From JBOCEF01 sp050586345 (lineage in GTDB: Bacteria; Pseudomonadota; Alphaproteobacteria; Rhodobacterales; Rhodobacteraceae): 64,000 nucleotides of DNA. Below the pieces are notes generated by a model. That model saw nothing but the letters and a program-made list of their open reading frames with translations, was not told the DNA's origin and searched no databases. A program made the position numbers and the translations under genes. The stretch spans positions 124,001 through 188,000 of the forward strand of contig NZ_JBOCEF010000001.1 in assembly GCF_050586345.1 (NCBI RefSeq). The letters are read 5' to 3'. This document shows positions 62,844 to 64,000 of the stretch, piece after piece (the stretch's first letter is position 1; every line of letters begins with the position of its first letter).

Positions 62844-64000
62844 ATGACGACCAACGTCACCAATCCGCCGGCCCAGTCATTCCATCTCGGGATGCTCTGG
62901 ACCGACACGCGCTACCGATCCATCACGATCCAGTTCATCGCGCTGTGCATCGTGTTCGCCGCTGGCTACTACGTCGTCGGCAACGTGATCGACAATCTCG
63001 CGGCATTGGGCAAGGAGTTCGGCTTCAACTTCATGACCCAGCCGGCGAGCTATGACATCAACCAGCAGCTCATCGAGTATGACAGCCGCGAAAGCCACGC
63101 GCGCGCGGCGGTGCTCGGGATGCTCAACACGCTGCTCGTCGCCGTCACCGGCTGCTTCCTGGCCACGGTGATCGGCGTGCTGGCGGGCGTCGGGCGGCTC
63201 TCGAAGAACTGGCTCGTCGCCAAGCTGATGACCGTCTACATCGAGACGATCCGCAACATCCCGGTGCTGATCCAGATCCTGCTGATCTCGGCCGTGATCA
63301 ACGAGACGCTGCCGCAGCCGCGCGACTTCCGCGGCGCCGACGCCGAGGCGTCGATGTTCCTCGACGCCTTCGCCTTCACCGGCCGCGGCTTCTACGCCCC
63401 GGCGCCGGTCTGGAACGAGGGCTCCTACCTCGTGGTCTGGGCGCTGGTCGCGGGCGTGATCGCCGCCATCGTCTATGGCCGCTGGGCGGTGAAACGCCAG
63501 CAGGAGACGGGGCAGGAGCTGCCGATCTTCCCGGTCAAGGCCGGCCTGATCCTGGGCTTTCCGTTCATCATGTTCTTCATCGCGGGCATGCCCATCGGGC
63601 TGGAATACCCCGAGCTGAAGGGCTTCAATTTCCGCGGCGGCATCTTCGCGCGCGACAGCTACGTGGCGCTGACGCTGGCGCTGGCGATCTACACCGGCGC
63701 CTTCATCGCCGAGAACGTGCGCGCCGGCATCCAGGCGGTCAGCAAGGGCCAGTCCGAGGCCGCGGGCGCGCTGGGCCTGCGCCAGGGCAAGACCATGTCG
63801 CTGGTGATCCTGCCGCAGGCGCTGCGCATCATCATCCCGCCGATGATCTCGCAGTACCTCAACCTCACCAAGAACTCCTCGCTGGCGCTGCTGGTGGGCT
63901 ACATGGACGTCACCGGCACGCTGGGGGGCATCTCGCTCAACCAGACGGGGCGCGAGTTCGAGTGCCTGTTCCTGCTGATGGCCTTCTACCTGGCGGTGTC
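62844..64000 (+). CDS. bztB: Amino acid ABC transporter permease (BztB/AapQ type), 3' end outside the window
   Basis: 385 codons are visible from ATG 62844 (MTTNVTNPPAQSFHLGMLW) with no stop before the right edge. It has several transmembrane helices, a periplasmic insert, and the EAA coupling loop SEAAGALGLRQGKTMSLVIL followed by PPMISQYLNLTKNSSLA. The long N-terminal part before the permease core is typical of AapQ/BztB. It should form the channel with BztC and the ATPase BztD encoded beyond the window. Confidence 0.93.
   Translation, partial: MTTNVTNPPAQSFHLGMLWTDTRYRSITIQFIALCIVFAAGYYVVGNVIDNLAALGKEFGFNFMTQPASYDINQQLIEYDSRESHARAAVLGMLNTLLVAVTGCFLATVIGVLAGVGRLSKNWLVAKLMTVYIETIRNIPVLIQILLISAVINETLPQPRDFRGADAEASMFLDAFAFTGRGFYAPAPVWNEGSYLVVWALVAGVIAAIVYGRWAVKRQQETGQELPIFPVKAGLILGFPFIMFFIAGMPIGLEYPELKGFNFRGGIFARDSYVALTLALAIYTGAFIAENVRAGIQAVSKGQSEAAGALGLRQGKTMSLVILPQALRIIIPPMISQYLNLTKNSSLALLVGYMDVTGTLGGISLNQTGREFECLFLLMAFYLAV

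Overview
The window is a high-GC, gene-dense stretch of an alphaproteobacterial chromosome, most likely from the family Rhodobacteraceae/Paracoccaceae (Roseobacter-Rhodobacter group). This rests on: an ethylmalonyl-CoA pathway pair (ccr and ecm), a luxR-luxI pair beside it, a detached F1 operon atpHAGDC, a PetP/PetR-type MarR plus OmpR pair, a Bzt-type amino acid transporter, an ATP12 chaperone, and several secreted proteins ending in the VPLPA sorting tag. No plasmid, phage, IS element or CRISPR signature is visible; the content is mostly chromosomal housekeeping with a few accessory insertions.

Layout. 1-8.8 kb: a divergent SDR / TetR-acyl-CoA dehydrogenase module, two tandem sorting-tag proteins with near-identical terminators, a HAD hydrolase, a zinc-free MDR reductase, a nitronate monooxygenase, and a fold-type-II PLP protein that has lost its catalytic lysine. 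8.8-13.7 kb: porin, TAT-exported metallo-beta-lactamase-fold protein, small membrane protein, GT39-type membrane glycosyltransferase. 13.9-18 kb: potFGHI-type polyamine ABC transporter. 18-21 kb: a third sorting-tag protein, a sulfotransferase-like gene and a RecD/Dda-like helicase. 21.3-27.5 kb: luxI, luxR, a small conserved protein, and divergent ccr and ecm. 27.5-33 kb: coiled-coil membrane protein, MFS transporter, class III aminotransferase, an unassigned minus-strand small RNA, a DUF952 protein, pyrD. 33.1-38 kb: atpHAGDC.

38-48 kb: two more sorting-tag proteins (one without a normal start codon), an acyltransferase, then a long minus-strand housekeeping run (rppH, ctpA, an EnvC-like protein, gpmI, rlmH, rsfS, DUF3108). 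48-54.5 kb: ilvE with a structured leader, petP-petR, an AT-richer HEPN-like gene, YbjN protein, proC, phasin with operator-like palindromes, CsaA-type tRNA-binding protein. 54.5-64 kb: 2-TM protein, tRNA-Tyr, rlmB, YHS protein, a region with an orphan terminator, CoA-binding protein, HAD plus ATP12, thioesterase, 2H phosphoesterase, acylphosphatase and the start of the bzt amino acid transporter, which runs off the right edge.

Functionally the window joins C2/acetyl-CoA assimilation (ccr, ecm), polymer storage (phasin), nitrogen uptake (pot, bzt), energy conversion (F1-ATPase and its ATP12 assembly factor) and quorum sensing. The least explained parts are two probable small RNAs (near 31.2-31.4 kb and 57.3-57.5 kb), the lysine-less PLP protein, a CTG-initiated rsfS, and the lone HEPN-like gene. 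All calls come from reading the sequence; no database search was run.
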